Positions 15,955 through 23,481 of a DNA stretch of 64,000 nt are shown one piece after another. The notes beneath the pieces were generated by a model that saw only the letters and a program-made list of their open reading frames with translations, was not told the DNA's origin and did no database searches. The stretch lies in the NCBI RefSeq assembly GCF_024722015.1, contig NZ_JANQBD010000015.1, forward strand, positions 62,001-126,000, in the 5' to 3' direction. The DNA is from Paenibacillus radicis (ex Xue et al. 2023) (GTDB lineage Bacteria; Bacillota; Bacilli; Paenibacillales; NBRC-103111). A program made the translations under genes and the position numbers. The number at the start of each line of letters is the position of its first letter. Position 1 is the first letter of the stretch.

Positions 15955-16291
15955 ATGTCTGAATCAAGATTTAAAGACACAGGTCAAAAGATAGACGATT
16001 TTCAATATATATCTGATGTTTTAACTGAATGTCCTGATTGCTTGAATGGCGCAAAAGCTATAAGAGGATTGTACATTCATGGGGCTTAATCTTTGGCTGA
16101 GAACTGGCTGCTGTGGTCAAGTGCTGTGGGCGTACAACAAAGATCACTTAGCTTTTTTGGACAGTTATATCAACTCATCATTAAGAGAGCGTATTCCTTA
16201 TATGAATCAGAGCTTGGCGAGTAGACTTCCAGAATGGATAAAGAGTGCAAAGAATCGTCAAGAACTTTCAAAAGGGATAGATAAGTTATAA
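15955..16291 (+). pseudogene. Zinc-ribbon-like gene from toxin-immunity loci, internally deleted and frameshifted
   Basis: The first part, MSESRFKDTGQKIDDFQYIS...VLTECPDCL, is an intact beginning with a CPDC knuckle. It runs into a stop at 16089. A second frame overlapping it then encodes LWLRTGCCGQVLWAYNKDHL...SLASRLPEWIKSAKNRQEL...GIDKL, the normal end of the same type of protein as I recall it from Bacillus toxin loci. The expected middle, including the second zinc knuckle, is missing. A single deletion joining the two parts out of frame explains this. Ribosome site AGAGG lies upstream of the ATG. Confidence 0.65.
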
Positions 16292-16335
16292 GAAGTAAGC
16301 TTAAGGATAGCAGATAAATATTGAGAGGACTCCAA

Positions 16336-16662
16336 TTGAACGTGTTGAAGTGGCTTGGAAATTGGTATTTCTCGAACGGCGATGGGAACTAGGAACATAT
16401 TTAAGGTGTAAGGGTAGAAACACTTAATAATCCTCGTTGGGCTATTCGTATCTACTTGGTAGATACAGAGATAGAAAATAAGTGTTTTCAAAAAATAAAA
16501 GATGAGCGAACTGAACAGGATTGGGTTCATTGTAGAGTTAAAGAGGCTTGGTTTGAAGGGGCATGCATTTTGGAGGAAATTCTGGTTATTTTCAAGGATT
16601 GGGTGCGGATTGGTTCTCAAAAGAATGATTTTATTGGAAAAGGTTTCTATAGGAGCGGATAA
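16336..16662 (+). pseudogene. Imm53-type immunity gene with two in-frame stops
   Basis: TTG at 16336 (AGAGG upstream) reads MNVLKWLGNWYFSNGDGN, stop, E-H-I, stop, G-V-R-V-E-T-L-N-N-P-R-W-A-I-R-I. It then continues intact through KCFQKIKDERTEQDWVHCRV to EEILVIFKDWV. Imm53 proteins read K-W-x-x-x-W-Y-x-x-x-C-D-G-D-W-E-H-x-Y-G-I-x-I-E-T-L-D-N-P-G-W, so the two stops stand where W (TGG to TAG) and Y (to TAA) belong. Imm53 members neutralise secreted toxins of polymorphic systems. The gene is dead unless the stops are read through. A further broken fragment (AVYNEQWFNYDVLATKYYGE) follows to 16,750. Confidence 0.7.
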
Positions 16663-16769
16663 AAACTTGGAGCAGGGATATTTATTTTGGCAGTCTATAA
16701 TGAGCAATGGTTCAATTATGATGTTTTGGCGACAAAGTATTATGGAGAAATTCATTGAAGGTATAAGAA

Positions 16770-17204
16770 ATGAAGGATTTGTATTACTTGGATTGTGAAA
16801 ATTGGGATAATAGCACTTGCCTAATAGAAATTGGCAAGACGCTACAGTTTCCTAATTACTATGGGAGAAATTTGGATGCCTTTAATGATTGCCTTTCAGA
16901 TATAGTCCCTGACAATGAGGGCGTGGTTTTGGTCTTCAAAAATTTTGATAAATTTAATGTCAAATGTGAGGATATGGCATATCATTTGTTAGACATTATA
17001 CAGAGAAATTCATGGAGGTTACTTGTAGATAATCAAAAAAAGCTAATGGCTTTTTTACATTCAAATGATCCACAACTTCATATTCAATCAGTAGGAGCTT
17101 ACCTGTACTTTGGAATAATGTCGAATGGCTTAATAAGAGCAGAGGACTTTAATGAAAGTGCGATTTTATTTAGAGGTGGGGGAGGTAATTCTGAACTTAT
17201 TTGA
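16770..17204 (+). CDS. Barstar-family immunity protein
   Basis: The 144-residue protein has the barstar signature: after the N-terminal strand, TLQFPNYYGRNLDAFNDCLSD matches the F-P-x-Y-Y-G-x-N-W/L-D-A-x-x-D segment that binds barnase-type ribonucleases. Barstar proteins block a cognate cytotoxic RNase in the cytoplasm. It is longer than classic barstar (about 90 residues), with an extra C-terminal part from residue 95. The ribosome site is weak (AAGG). Its 3' end overlaps the TPR gene by 53 nt. No barnase-like toxin is visible in the window, so it may be an orphan immunity gene. Confidence 0.8.
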   Translation: MKDLYYLDCENWDNSTCLIEIGKTLQFPNYYGRNLDAFNDCLSDIVPDNEGVVLVFKNFDKFNVKCEDMAYHLLDIIQRNSWRLLVDNQKKLMAFLHSNDPQLHIQSVGAYLYFGIMSNGLIRAEDFNESAILFRGGGGNSELI

Positions 17205-17955
17205 ACAAGGCGACGAACTGTATGCTAATGGATTTTACGAAGAAGCATATGAAAAGTTTGAGTTAGCTTATGTTAATGAGGAAGAAAACAATGCCGATTG
17301 CCTTAATTATATGGCGTGTTGTCAGATACATTTAGGTAATTCTCAACAGGCACTAGAGTTGTTGGATAAGGCACTAAAAATAAGTCCAACATGGGAAAGA
17401 TTGCTTTTTAATAAAGGTCGTGCATACTTAAAATTGGATAATTACACAGAAGCCCTTGCATATTTAAACAGAGCAATTATGGTTAGTCCCAATAATCAAG
17501 ATGTTTATTATTATATTGGTGTGTATTACGAAAAGACTACTGATTACGAGATAGCTAAACAATACTACCAGATGTCGTTGGAGATCGACCATGAACAATC
17601 TGAAACACATTTGAATTTGGGAACAGTGTTTTGGAATTTAGGGGATAAGGGGAAGGCATTAGAGGAGTTCGACTTAGCTTATCAATATGATAATAATTGC
17701 TTTGATGCGTTATGGAACAAGGGACATGTTTTATACTCGCTTAAGCAGTTTAGTGAAGCCATTCTTTGCTTTGAACAAGTTTACGAACATAATCCAAACG
17801 ATACAGAAACTCTAAATGATTTGGCATCAGCGTATTTCAGATTAAACGATCACCAACAAGCATTAAAGTGGCTTAATAAGATTTTGGCGATTGAACCTGA
17901 TAATGAACATGCCTTAAAAGGTATTAAGGCGCTTAATAAGCAATTCCGCGAATAA
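17152..17955 (+). CDS. Tetratricopeptide-repeat protein
   Basis: About seven TPR units run through residues 14-262, with the usual W/L-x-x-G/A-x-x-x-x-x-x-x-x-x-A-x-x-x-F/Y/L...P pattern (for example YKLG-like NLGTVFWNLGDKGKALEEFD). TPR arrays bind protein partners. The ATG at 17152 has GAGG 6 nt upstream and overlaps the barstar gene. A GGGGGAGG at about 17,178-17,185 inside the frame might serve a later start, but no standard start codon follows it. It is a cytoplasmic protein without a signal peptide. In this setting it may be an immunity-associated or regulatory gene. Confidence 0.75.
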   Translation: MKVRFYLEVGEVILNLFEQGDELYANGFYEEAYEKFELAYVNEEENNADCLNYMACCQIHLGNSQQALELLDKALKISPTWERLLFNKGRAYLKLDNYTEALAYLNRAIMVSPNNQDVYYYIGVYYEKTTDYEIAKQYYQMSLEIDHEQSETHLNLGTVFWNLGDKGKALEEFDLAYQYDNNCFDALWNKGHVLYSLKQFSEAILCFEQVYEHNPNDTETLNDLASAYFRLNDHQQALKWLNKILAIEPDNEHALKGIKALNKQFRE

Positions 17956-18001
17956 GCTGTTAGTCAAAAAGTAATTTTAATGACAGGAGAAGAACTATTT
18001 C

Positions 18002-18535
18002 ATGAACTTTTTTAAGAAAAACAGCAGGAGCTATATCTGTTCGTGCTGCGGAAAAAAGCATGATGAACTTCCAATGAGTTATGGTAGTCATGCCCCTTAC
18101 ATATGGTTTCAAACAAAGGCAGAAGATAGGGATGAGAGGTTTAGCCTTGATTCTGATTTATGTGTTATGGATAACAAGCACTTTTTCATACGTGGTAACA
18201 TTGAAATCCCTGTCGAAGATGAAAAGAAGGCTTTCATTTGGGATGTTTGGGTTTCTCTAAGTAAAGATAACTTTGAAAAATCTATATCATGTTGGACTAA
18301 GAAGGGTAGAGAAAAGGATTCAGAACCAATGTTTGGATGGTTGTCGACTTCTATTCCTTGTTATTCAGAAGAAACGTTAAATCTAAAGACGATGGTACAT
18401 ACTCGTAAGCTAGGGAGTAGACCATCTATTGAATTAGAGCCAACAGAACATCCACTTGCAGTTGAACAAAGAAATGGTATTAAATTGAAAAGGGTTCAAG
18501 AAATAGCGGAGCGTATTCTTCATATGAATGGCTAG
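18002..18535 (+). CDS. DUF2199-family protein
   Basis: The 177-residue protein starts with a C-x2-C zinc-knuckle pair (YICSCCGKKHDELP). It continues with the DUF2199 pattern: S-Y-G-x-x-A-P, a SLDSDLCVMDNKHFFIRG block and a C-terminal EPTEHPLAVEQRNGI. DUF2199 proteins are about 150-180 residues long and often lie with immunity genes; their biochemical role is not known. AGGAGAAG precedes the ATG. It is probably cotranscribed with the TPR gene 46 nt upstream. Confidence 0.75.
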   Translation: MNFFKKNSRSYICSCCGKKHDELPMSYGSHAPYIWFQTKAEDRDERFSLDSDLCVMDNKHFFIRGNIEIPVEDEKKAFIWDVWVSLSKDNFEKSISCWTKKGREKDSEPMFGWLSTSIPCYSEETLNLKTMVHTRKLGSRPSIELEPTEHPLAVEQRNGIKLKRVQEIAERILHMNG

Positions 18536-18573
18536 ATAAAACATGTATTTCGTTGAATGAGGAAGGTGTTACG

Positions 18574-18900
18574 ATGGCAGATGTTGAAGCTTTGATAACC
18601 TTTTTAATAGACGGAGGAAGAACTAGAAATGTGTTCAACGGCTATCGACCTGCACATTTAGTAAAAGATGATTATTTAACCACAGGTATACATAACTATT
18701 ATGATAAACATGAAGTTGTCTTAGGTGAATCTGTTCTTGGAACTATTACCTTTATAGGCCCCGAAGCATATCCGCAATGCTTGTGGGTTGGGAAAAAAAT
18801 CAATATTCAAGAAGGTTCTAAAATTGTTGGTTATGCTGAAATCATAAAAGTCTTTAATATACTTTTGTTAAAGAAAGAAGACTCTACATTGTTTGAATAA
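18574..18900 (+). CDS. Stand-alone EF-Tu C-terminal-like domain protein
   Basis: The 108-residue protein resembles domain III of elongation factor Tu: L-x-x-x-x-G-G-R-x-x-x-x-x-x-G-Y-R-P-x-x, followed by VLGESVLGTITFIGPEAYP and INIQEGSKIVGYAEI. No GTPase domain is present. The ATG at 18574 is preferred over the TTG at 18553 because GAGGAAGG lies 7 nt before it. Some CDI and Rhs-type toxins need or bind EF-Tu, so a free EF-Tu-like domain next to immunity genes might act as decoy or co-factor; that is inference. Confidence 0.65.
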   Translation: MADVEALITFLIDGGRTRNVFNGYRPAHLVKDDYLTTGIHNYYDKHEVVLGESVLGTITFIGPEAYPQCLWVGKKINIQEGSKIVGYAEIIKVFNILLLKKEDSTLFE

Positions 18901-18967
18901 TAGAGCAATATTATTACAAGTATTCTATTTATTTCAACATCTCTTAATACAAAGGAGAGAGTGGTTA

Positions 18968-19333
18968 ATGCCAAGGCAGTAAAAGTTATCGGATGTAGAT
19001 TTACTTCGATTACAGGACTTTCCAGTAAAGACTTTTTTTAATGTCATACCTAACGATTACTTTATTAAGGTAATACAACAGATGGCTCTTGGTATTGGAT
19101 GTGGTTTTAACGCTACTGTGTGCATTTCTCCAGACGATTTAGATCCTCATGAAGAAAAGTTTGAAGGCATCATGTTTGCTTTACATACCGAGGAAGTAAT
19201 CTTAGATTATAAAACATTTTTATTTTACCTTATCAAGGCGTGTAAAGTTTATGTTGGTGACTTTCCAATGAACAAAGACATTGTCAATAGTTTAGTTGAA
19301 AAGATAAGTGAAAACTACCTTACAGGAAAATGA
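18968..19333 (+). pseudogene. CdiI-like RNase-toxin immunity gene with stop at codon 5
   Basis: GGAGAGAG and ATG at 18968 give M-P-R-Q and then TAA, after which the same frame runs for 116 codons: KLSDVDLLRLQDFPVKTFFN, VIPNDYFIKVIQQMALGIGC, then EKFEGIMFALHTEEVILDYK and FYLIKACKVYV. This matches ribonuclease-toxin immunity proteins of the CdiI group as I recall them. The first in-frame ATG after the stop (19082) would lose 38 residues, including conserved sequence, and has no ribosome site. The single nonsense mutation probably kills the gene; a sequencing error is the alternative. Confidence 0.65.
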
Positions 19334-19449
19334 GGTTACCCAAATTTCAAATGTAAATTATGTAAAACAGTAGGTTTCCTTTTAGTCTGGGTGGAGTTTA
19401 AGATATGATAAAAGTTCACTTTTATATAATTTAAATGGAGTGATGATTT

Positions 19450-20055
19450 ATGAAATCATTAGGAAATATAGATTTAACCGATTTCTGGACAGAGTCTGAG
19501 TATTACACAAACAGTACTCCAGTAAATCGAGAAATGATCGAAAACGCTGAACGAAAACTTGGTTACAAACTACCAAAGATATATCTTGAATTGATTAGAT
19601 CTAAGAATGGTGGGACTCCAAAGAACACTTGCTACCCCACTAATAAACAAACTTCATGGGCAAGCGATCATATAGAGATTACAAGTATTAATGGGCTTGG
19701 GGGCGGTTTGGGGATTGATTCCGATGACTTAGGAAGTCAATTCATGATAGAGGAATGGGGATACCCTGATATCGGCATAGTTATTTGTTCATGTCCTTCG
19801 GCTGGGCATGATGCGGTAATGCTTGACTATAGTATGGCTGGTAAAGATGGGGAACCAAGAGTTGTTCATGTTGATGTCGAAGTACTTGGTGACCCTGAAA
19901 TTACGTTTTTAGCTGAAAACTTCGAAGTATTTATTAGAGGATTAGACAGTGCTGAACAATTTGAAATAACTGGAGAGGAACTAAAAGACAATAAGGTAGT
20001 AAGTGTTTGGATTTGTCCTGAATTTGAAAAGCTTATTAAGAAAAGTGAAGGTTAA
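19450..20055 (+). CDS. SMI1/KNR4-family immunity protein
   Basis: The 201-residue protein shows the SMI1/KNR4 layout: an early helix with I-E-N-A-E-R-K-L-G-Y-K-L-P-K-I-Y-L-E-L-I-R-S-K-N-G-G, a central I-N-G-L-G-G block, W-G-Y-P-D-I-G-I-V-I-C, then SAGHDAVMLDY and GEPRVVHVD. This superfamily is the commonest immunity fold of bacterial polymorphic toxins and protects the cytoplasm by binding the toxin. GGAG lies 9 nt upstream of the ATG. No toxin gene lies next to it. It appears intact, unlike several neighbours. Confidence 0.85.
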   Translation: MKSLGNIDLTDFWTESEYYTNSTPVNREMIENAERKLGYKLPKIYLELIRSKNGGTPKNTCYPTNKQTSWASDHIEITSINGLGGGLGIDSDDLGSQFMIEEWGYPDIGIVICSCPSAGHDAVMLDYSMAGKDGEPRVVHVDVEVLGDPEITFLAENFEVFIRGLDSAEQFEITGEELKDNKVVSVWICPEFEKLIKKSEG

Positions 20056-20105
20056 ATCAAGATAAAAGGTCAATTTCAATGGGTAGGAAAGTAAAGGAAT
20101 TGTAT

Positions 20106-20324
20106 ATGGTCAATAAACTAATTGGTACATTTATCATTTTCGCTTTTTTGGCACTGTCGATTCGCATTATAGTAAGGCCGGAGAAAGCGACTAAAGATTC
20201 ATTTGGATATTTATTTCGATTTATTAAACCTGCGAAAAAGGATTTAAACAACGCTAAAATTTCGGGGTGTGTTGGTATTGCATTTGGGATTTATATGCTT
20301 TACTTGATTTGGAGCGTAGGATAA
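20106..20324 (+). CDS. Small membrane protein with two TM segments
   Basis: From ATG at 20106 (AAAGGA 7 nt upstream) the 72-residue product has membrane helices at about residues 3-20 and 50-70 joined by a basic loop. The in-frame ATG at 20079 is a weaker alternative. No family is recognised. In such loci small membrane proteins can be immunity proteins against membrane-acting toxins, which is only a guess here. Confidence 0.5.
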   Translation: MVNKLIGTFIIFAFLALSIRIIVRPEKATKDSFGYLFRFIKPAKKDLNNAKISGCVGIAFGIYMLYLIWSVG

Positions 20325-20385
20325 ATAATCCATTTCACAGGTGTTTTTTTGTTTGATAATCTGATCTACTGAGGTGAAATGTCAT

Positions 20386-20784
20386 TTGTATCTGTTATTA
20401 TCAGCGATAATATTTAGTTCATTGATTGGAATTATCATTCTGTTCCAACTCGCGCTAGCGGCAGGCATGCCTTGGGGGAGTTTAGCAATGGGAGGAAAAT
20501 ATCCTGGTAAATTTCCTGTTAAGTTGAGGATAGCTGCTTTATTTCAAATCGTTATATTAACATTCATTGGTTCAATTGTATTAATTAACACAGGTATTAT
20601 ACTTCCACAGTGGAAACTAATATCGGAATCATTCATTTGGTTTGTTGTTGCGTTTTCAGCTTTATCCACAATTCTGAACCTCGTTACTAGGAGCGTGTGG
20701 GAAAGAAGAATTTGGGCACCCGTATCCATTCTAATGCTTATTACGAGTACTATTGTTGCCTCACTCAGTATAATTCACAAATAA
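20386..20784 (+). CDS. Integral membrane protein with four TM segments
   Basis: The protein is about 132 residues with four hydrophobic helices (about 2-22, 45-67, 80-98 and 108-128) and an APWGSLAMGGKYPG-like loop (PWGSLAMGG). The start at TTG 20386 is chosen because GAGGTG lies 9 nt upstream; GTG at 20374 would sit inside that site. It ends 41 nt before the DUF1963 gene. The family is not firmly recognised. Confidence 0.55.
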   Translation: MYLLLSAIIFSSLIGIIILFQLALAAGMPWGSLAMGGKYPGKFPVKLRIAALFQIVILTFIGSIVLINTGIILPQWKLISESFIWFVVAFSALSTILNLVTRSVWERRIWAPVSILMLITSTIVASLSIIHK

Positions 20785-20825
20785 ACATTGATGTAAAAAT
20801 TGGGTTTATAGTAGGAGAGTGTTTA

Positions 20826-21539
20826 ATGTCAACTTTAATCAATAAATTAAAACAAGTTGAGAAAAAGGCTTGGATTCCTGAAACTACTGAGGGTGATGGT
20901 TCAAACTTAGCGTCCAAATTTTCAGGTATACCATTCTTATCAAAAAACGAATCATATCCAATATGTCAAAATTGTAATAAACCTATGCAGCTATTTGTCC
21001 AATTAAACTTATCTGAACTGCCGCAAGAGTTCCAAACATCTGTCGGGATTAATAAAGGTTTATTACAAATGTTTTATTGTTTAAGCGATGATCCTATTTG
21101 TGAAGTAGAATGCGAAGCTTATTTTCCATTTTCTAAAAGTACTCTTTTGAGAATAATCGAACCTACTAATGATGGAAGATCGGATATCGATGTATCTAAA
21201 TTTTATCCAGCTATGACGATATTTTCTTGGAATGAAATTGCTGATTACCCCAATATCGAGGAAATGAATGAGATGGGGTTATCTTTTACTGATGAAGAAG
21301 AAAGTGAACTCTATGAATCACTCAATCCTGCATCTGGAGATAAACTAGGCGGTTACCCAAGTTGGGTACAGGGTGTTGAGTATCCAAATTGTCCAAAATG
21401 TGATGAGAAAATGCAATTAATATTTCAGATAGATTCTGAGATTAATCTGCCTTATATGTTTGGAGATTCTGGATGCGGTCATATTACTCAATGCAAAGAG
21501 CACAAGGAAGTATTAGCATTTGGTTGGGCGTGTTATTAA
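20826..21539 (+). CDS. DUF1963 (YwqG-like) protein
   Basis: ATG at 20826 has GGAGAG about 6 nt upstream; the frame upstream overlaps the preceding gene and is not coding-like. The 237-residue product resembles the DUF1963/YwqG group: N-terminal S-K-F-S-G-I-P-F-L, a CQNCNKPM knuckle with LFVQLNLSELP, a mid segment LQMFYC, and a second CPKCDEKMQLIFQIDS motif with a final G-x-I-x-Q-C. YwqG in B. subtilis is in a toxin locus, fitting the immunity surroundings. The biochemical role is unknown. Confidence 0.75.
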   Translation: MSTLINKLKQVEKKAWIPETTEGDGSNLASKFSGIPFLSKNESYPICQNCNKPMQLFVQLNLSELPQEFQTSVGINKGLLQMFYCLSDDPICEVECEAYFPFSKSTLLRIIEPTNDGRSDIDVSKFYPAMTIFSWNEIADYPNIEEMNEMGLSFTDEEESELYESLNPASGDKLGGYPSWVQGVEYPNCPKCDEKMQLIFQIDSEINLPYMFGDSGCGHITQCKEHKEVLAFGWACY

Positions 21540-21592
21540 TTAATAAATTATAAATTACAATAAAATGACGATTTTATAAGGGGAAAATAAAA

Positions 21593-21688
21593 ATGGAGAA
21601 AACAGAAAGAAGGTTACGTAGCTTAGTCGATGCATTTTTTGCAAGATTAAACACAAATGAATTTACTAGTAAAATTGGCATTTTATGA
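21593..21688 (+). pseudogene. Truncated ORF of 31 codons
   Basis: AAGGGG precedes an ATG opening MEKTERRLRSLVDAFFARLN, which reads like the beginning of a normal helical protein but stops after 31 residues. No continuation was found in the other frames. It is probably the 5' end left from a deleted gene. Confidence 0.35.
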
Positions 21689-21706
21689 GAAATGAGGAGT
21701 GAACCA

Positions 21707-21901
21707 TTGGCTAATATGGAGATCCAATGTCCTAAATGTGGGGGAAAGGAAATTGGTAAAGGAAAGCAAGCTGGATATGCAGCAGTAACCCCTCTAAATA
21801 GTTTCTTTAAAACTGGTTCACCTATTATACATTCTATTTGTTTGAGTTGTGGTTTTATTGTGGAAAGTTATGTTGAAAATCCATCTAAGTTTAAGGACTA
21901 A
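21707..21901 (+). CDS. Small zinc-ribbon protein
   Basis: TTG at 21707 has AGGAG 7 nt upstream. The 64-residue product has CPKCGGKEIGKGKQAGY near the start and CLSCG about 30 residues later, forming a four-cysteine zinc ribbon. Small proteins of this kind are common beside immunity genes. There is no membrane segment. The function is unknown. Confidence 0.65.
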   Translation: MANMEIQCPKCGGKEIGKGKQAGYAAVTPLNSFFKTGSPIIHSICLSCGFIVESYVENPSKFKD

Positions 21902-21905
21902 TAAA

Positions 21906-22040
21906 ATGGGGAGCAGGGGATTACGTAGAAAAGTAGCAGGGAAATGGGTTACTAACGCTGCTATGACGAGCGATAGAGCAAAGAAGATTTCGGGGTTGAT
22001 GGATGAAAGTATGGGGAGCATTACAGAAAGGTATGTCTAA
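21906..22040 (+). CDS. Possible 44-aa basic peptide or gene remnant
   Basis: The frame from ATG at 21906 gives MGSRGLRRKVAGKWVTNAAM and a helical end, with no good ribosome site. It could be the tail of a deleted gene. It ends 68 nt before the right copy of the direct repeat. Confidence 0.25.
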   Translation: MGSRGLRRKVAGKWVTNAAMTSDRAKKISGLMDESMGSITERYV

Positions 22041-22107
22041 TATTTCGATTAAGTATTATATTGATGTTCACAAAGCATACCAGTCTCATGATAGCCATAA
22101 AACTGTT

Positions 22108-22138
22108 ATCAGTAGAAGTATCAACCTGCGCGGAATCA
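22108..22138 (+). repeat. 31-bp direct repeat, right copy
   Basis: It is identical to the left copy at 15611 except for one base (T in place of G at position 12). It lies just before the TATAAT (22151-22156) that probably serves the following methyltransferase-like gene. Confidence 0.85.
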
Positions 22139-22191
22139 GGGACCTTGTGTTATAATACCAGTATTATAGAAGAGTAGGAAGAGGGTATAAG

Positions 22192-23130
22192 ATGAAGGAA
22201 TTTAGCCGATCACCCATACATCCTGCGCAGCATCAACAGCAGTTGGATGCTGAGAATGCTGTGGATTGGGGCAGTCAGGAATGGGGTACACACCGCTTTC
22301 AAATCCGCCAGCTCCTGGAGCATGCAATGGAGATTATGACGATAAAAGATAAAGCGGCAGTTCTTGGGGCCGGTAATCATGGCGATGTGGATCTGCCTAG
22401 ATTAATGAACCAATTCTCACAGGTTACCGTGTTTGACACGGAAGCTAACTCTATCGAAGAGGTTCTGGAGGAGAGCGGTATAGCTGTACCCAATAAGTTT
22501 AAATCCTTGACCAATGTGGATTACACATGCCTGGACCAAGTTCAATTCTACGAAACGTGGGAGGACATGCTGTTAAATCAAGCGCCAGCTGCTGAGATTA
22601 TCAGGTATTTGAAGGATAGTGCGTTTGCAGTCCGAAGACATGAAGCATTGCCGCATTTGAAGAAAAGCTTTAATTTAGTAGTTTCTTCTTCGGTACATAC
22701 GCAATTATTTTATATTCATGCTTTAACCCAATTTGCAGGCTATGCCAGCCAGTATAATGAACAGGAAATAAGTCAGATTATAGATGCACTTGCATATTTG
22801 CGCAATAGTCTTGTATTGGACTACAACAAGCTGCTGCTATCTTTATTGAAACCAGATGGAATGCTGGTAATGTGGTCGGAAATGATCCGAATGGATGAAC
22901 AGAATGAGGAGATTTTCGATCGTTTATATGGGTTGAATAGCGACTCAGAGCGCATGAGTTTCTTATTCCGTGCTTTTGGACAATATGGGATTGAGTCGGC
23001 AGTTCTGGGGCTTAAGGATTTGCATGATCAAATGAAACAAGAAGGTCAATTGTTTAAAAGCTGGGTATGGTTGCCAGGAAGTGAGAAGAAGTTTATAGTA
23101 GCCGGGTTTTCCGGAACGCCTGTAAGTTAA
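22192..23130 (+). CDS. Methyltransferase-like Rossmann-fold protein
   Basis: The 312-residue product has a central AAVLGAGNHGDVDLPRL segment (residues 55-71) that resembles SAM-binding motif I, followed by VTVFDTEANSIEEVL, with an acidic residue in the place that binds the SAM ribose, and a LVVSSSVHTQLF motif. It may be a SAM-dependent methyltransferase of unknown substrate. A TATAAT at 22151 and a GAGGG site precede the ATG. It converges with the next gene through a shared hairpin. This gene marks the return to core-like sequence. Confidence 0.55.
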   Translation: MKEFSRSPIHPAQHQQQLDAENAVDWGSQEWGTHRFQIRQLLEHAMEIMTIKDKAAVLGAGNHGDVDLPRLMNQFSQVTVFDTEANSIEEVLEESGIAVPNKFKSLTNVDYTCLDQVQFYETWEDMLLNQAPAAEIIRYLKDSAFAVRRHEALPHLKKSFNLVVSSSVHTQLFYIHALTQFAGYASQYNEQEISQIIDALAYLRNSLVLDYNKLLLSLLKPDGMLVMWSEMIRMDEQNEEIFDRLYGLNSDSERMSFLFRAFGQYGIESAVLGLKDLHDQMKQEGQLFKSWVWLPGSEKKFIVAGFSGTPVS

Positions 23131-23131
23131 C

Positions 23132-23156
23132 AAAAAAGCCGCTCTAATAGAGCGGC
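23132..23156 (-). terminator. Hairpin terminator between convergent genes
   Basis: GCCGCTCT/AGAGCGGC with a 3-nt loop is preceded by AAAAAA, giving a T-run on the minus strand. It overlaps the stop region of the 75-aa gene and probably also limits plus-strand reading. Confidence 0.8.
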
Positions 23157-23371
23157 AAATGGATTTTTTCGTCTTCTATAGAAGTGTGCAAAATCGCATT
23201 GTTGCCTACAACTTCAATGAGATCGATATGGTAAACATAATCTTGTTGCTTGTTGGCAGGTTGGGTGCGGCAGCTTTCGAGCACTTGGATTAAGAGCGGA
23301 ATCGCTTTCTGGTCACTCGAAATAAAGCGGACGGGGATTCTTTGATCATGAAACATAATTTCAGTTGTCAT
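23144..23371 (-). CDS. Small conserved hypothetical protein, 75 aa
   Basis: The ATG at 23371 follows GGGAG with a 9-nt spacer. The 75-residue product (MTTEIMFHDQRIPVRFISSD...) is cytoplasmic, with alternating strand-like segments. Its stop lies inside the terminator hairpin, so the gene ends very economically. The family is not recognised. Confidence 0.6.
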   Translation of the reverse strand: MTTEIMFHDQRIPVRFISSDQKAIPLLIQVLESCRTQPANKQQDYVYHIDLIEVVGNNAILHTSIEDEKIHLPLY

Positions 23372-23481
23372 GGACGATTTCTCCCTTCCCTATTATTTGG
23401 GTACATACCCTATTATACCTCATTTTCATATAGAAAAGTTGAAGATTTTATTACCTTTGGAGAAAATTAGGAGTTGTTTTC

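Noticed and set aside
16258..16755. 165-codon minus-strand frame across the Imm53 remnant
   Set aside because: Its composition is that of an antisense shadow (rich in I, F and L) and the plus strand carries recognisable Imm53 sequence.
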